From an uncultured Clostridia bacterium (lineage in GTDB: Bacteria; Bacillota; Clostridia; Lachnospirales; Lachnospiraceae), in NCBI GenBank assembly GCA_947178045.1, contig CAMWWR010000165.1, positions 1-5,270 of the forward strand: a stretch of 5,270 bases of DNA. Direction: 5' to 3'. The notes below the pieces were generated by a model. It was not told the origin of the DNA, made no database searches, and worked only from the letters and a program-made list of their open reading frames with translations. Every line of letters starts with the position of its first letter. Positions within the stretch are counted from its first letter, which is position 1. This document shows, piece by piece, positions 4,605-5,270 of the stretch. Both the position numbers and the translations under genes were made by a program.

Positions 4605-5270
4605 ATCCCCGGCCCTCTCCGGATTCCGGCGGCCCTCGTTCTCAAACCGAAGCGGCTCCAGCTCGCTCAGCGTGCAGGAGACATTGACGTTCAGCCTCGG
4701 CTTCAGCGCCGTAAAGCCTTTTGTGATGCGCTCGCCGATCTTGGTGCAATTCTCGTAGCTGGCGGCGGAGAGCATGATGATGTACTGGCATACCGAGTAG
4801 CGGGCATAGATGTCGCCGGCGCGCAGGGAATGCCCGATCGTGTCGGCCATGCGCGCCATGGCGGAGGCCATCAGCGAATTGCCGTCCGACGGCTTTGCGG
4901 CACCGGGCACGGTTTCCAGGGTGATCAGGCAGAGAAAAACGGAAAGGCCGTTCCTCAGCGCGCTGCGCGCCTCGACGTGATAAAAATTCTGGAACACGGA
5001 AAAATCGCAGAGGTAGGCCCGCTGTTTTGCGTTGTGCTCTCTCAGCTTTTTCTTTATGATATTCAGATCCGCGACCGGGGAGAGTTCCTCACGGCTGATC
5101 TCCTGATACAGGCTCATAATCTCCTCGGAAGGATCGATGCCGAACCTGTCATAGAAGAGCCGGAGCACCTTGTGGTAGCGGTCCATGGCCTCCCTGCGCT
5201 GTCCCGTCATATAGCGACTGCGGACAAGATCGCACTGGACCGGCTCGTCATCAGGGGCAATGGCGGAGGC
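4602..5270 (-). CDS. BTAD-domain transcriptional regulator with degenerate GGDEF-like C-terminus (5' end outside window)
   Basis: The C-terminal 222 residues are visible. The reading frame is still open at the window edge, so the ATG at 5210 is internal. Residues 14-60 of the visible part (DLVRSRYMTGQRREAMDRYHKVLRLFYDRFGIDPSEEIMSLYQEI) are the end of a bacterial transcriptional activator (BTAD) repeat, the TPR-like module that follows an OmpR-type DNA-binding domain in SARP-like regulators. That DNA-binding domain would lie beyond the window. After a charged linker, residues 85-205 resemble a GGDEF fold: FLCLITL (112-118), then LRAGDIYARYSVCQYIIML (149-167), where the catalytic GGDEF signature is replaced by SVCQY (159-163). 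Cyclic-di-GMP synthesis is therefore not expected, and a ligand-sensing or dimerising role is inferred. Regulators of this build are, from memory, common in Lachnospiraceae. The gene converges on tex and ends in a strong hairpin. Its targets and inducer cannot be told from the visible part. Confidence 0.8.
   Translation of the reverse strand, partial: ASAIAPDDEPVQCDLVRSRYMTGQRREAMDRYHKVLRLFYDRFGIDPSEEIMSLYQEISREELSPVADLNIIKKKLREHNAKQRAYLCDFSVFQNFYHVEARSALRNGLSVFLCLITLETVPGAAKPSDGNSLMASAMARMADTIGHSLRAGDIYARYSVCQYIIMLSAASYENCTKIGERITKGFTALKPRLNVNVSCTLSELEPLRFENEGRRNPERAGD

Noticed and set aside
5208..5210. ATG at 5210 as the true start of the minus-strand regulator
   Set aside because: The frame stays open to the window edge, and the residues upstream (QCDLVRSRY) fit the continuing BTAD helix. 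The start therefore lies outside the window.

Overview
The window looks like chromosomal DNA of a Firmicute of the class Clostridia, most likely a Lachnospiraceae-type gut anaerobe. This rests on three things: fairly GC-rich genes beside AT-rich promoter DNA with strong GGAGG-type ribosome binding sites, a Tex protein whose sequence matches my memory of Lachnospiraceae Tex, and a BTAD-type regulator with a degenerate GGDEF-like tail. I ran no database search, so the placement is inference.

Layout. Positions 1-306 hold no convincing gene. The region contains a hairpin (80-107) and, at 115-287, a 173-bp unit bounded by 21-bp inverted repeats (20 of 21 matching). The unit is flanked exactly by a 10-bp direct repeat, which is the structure expected of a MITE-like insertion with a target-site duplication. 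A near-consensus promoter (TTGACA, 17 bp, TATCAT with a TG extension, 307-335) then drives xylB (409-1881, D-xylulokinase, 490 aa). A weak dyad at 356-379 in the leader could be a sugar-repressor operator. After 109 bp containing a bulged stem-loop comes tex (1991-4405, 804 aa), a Tex/YhgF-family nucleic-acid-binding protein. It carries an unusual charged insertion of about 95 residues before its S1 domain. The last ten codons of tex are followed directly by a diverged in-frame tandem copy that begins with the stop codon.

Positions 4406-4601 are a short convergent intergenic region packed with hairpins, probably two-way termination. The minus strand from 5270 down to 4602 carries the C-terminal 222 residues of a BTAD-type transcriptional regulator whose start lies outside the window.

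How the parts relate. xylB phosphorylates D-xylulose for entry into the pentose phosphate route and is probably controlled at its own promoter. tex is a general transcription/RNA-associated gene that may receive some read-through from xylB but shows no functional link to it. The regulator converges on tex and is a separate transcription unit whose targets cannot be told from here. No xylose isomerase, transporter or XylR gene lies in the window. I found no coherent new multi-gene system. The most interesting items are the insertion-like element next to the xylB promoter, the rearranged tail and insertion in Tex, and the degenerate GGDEF-like tail of the regulator.
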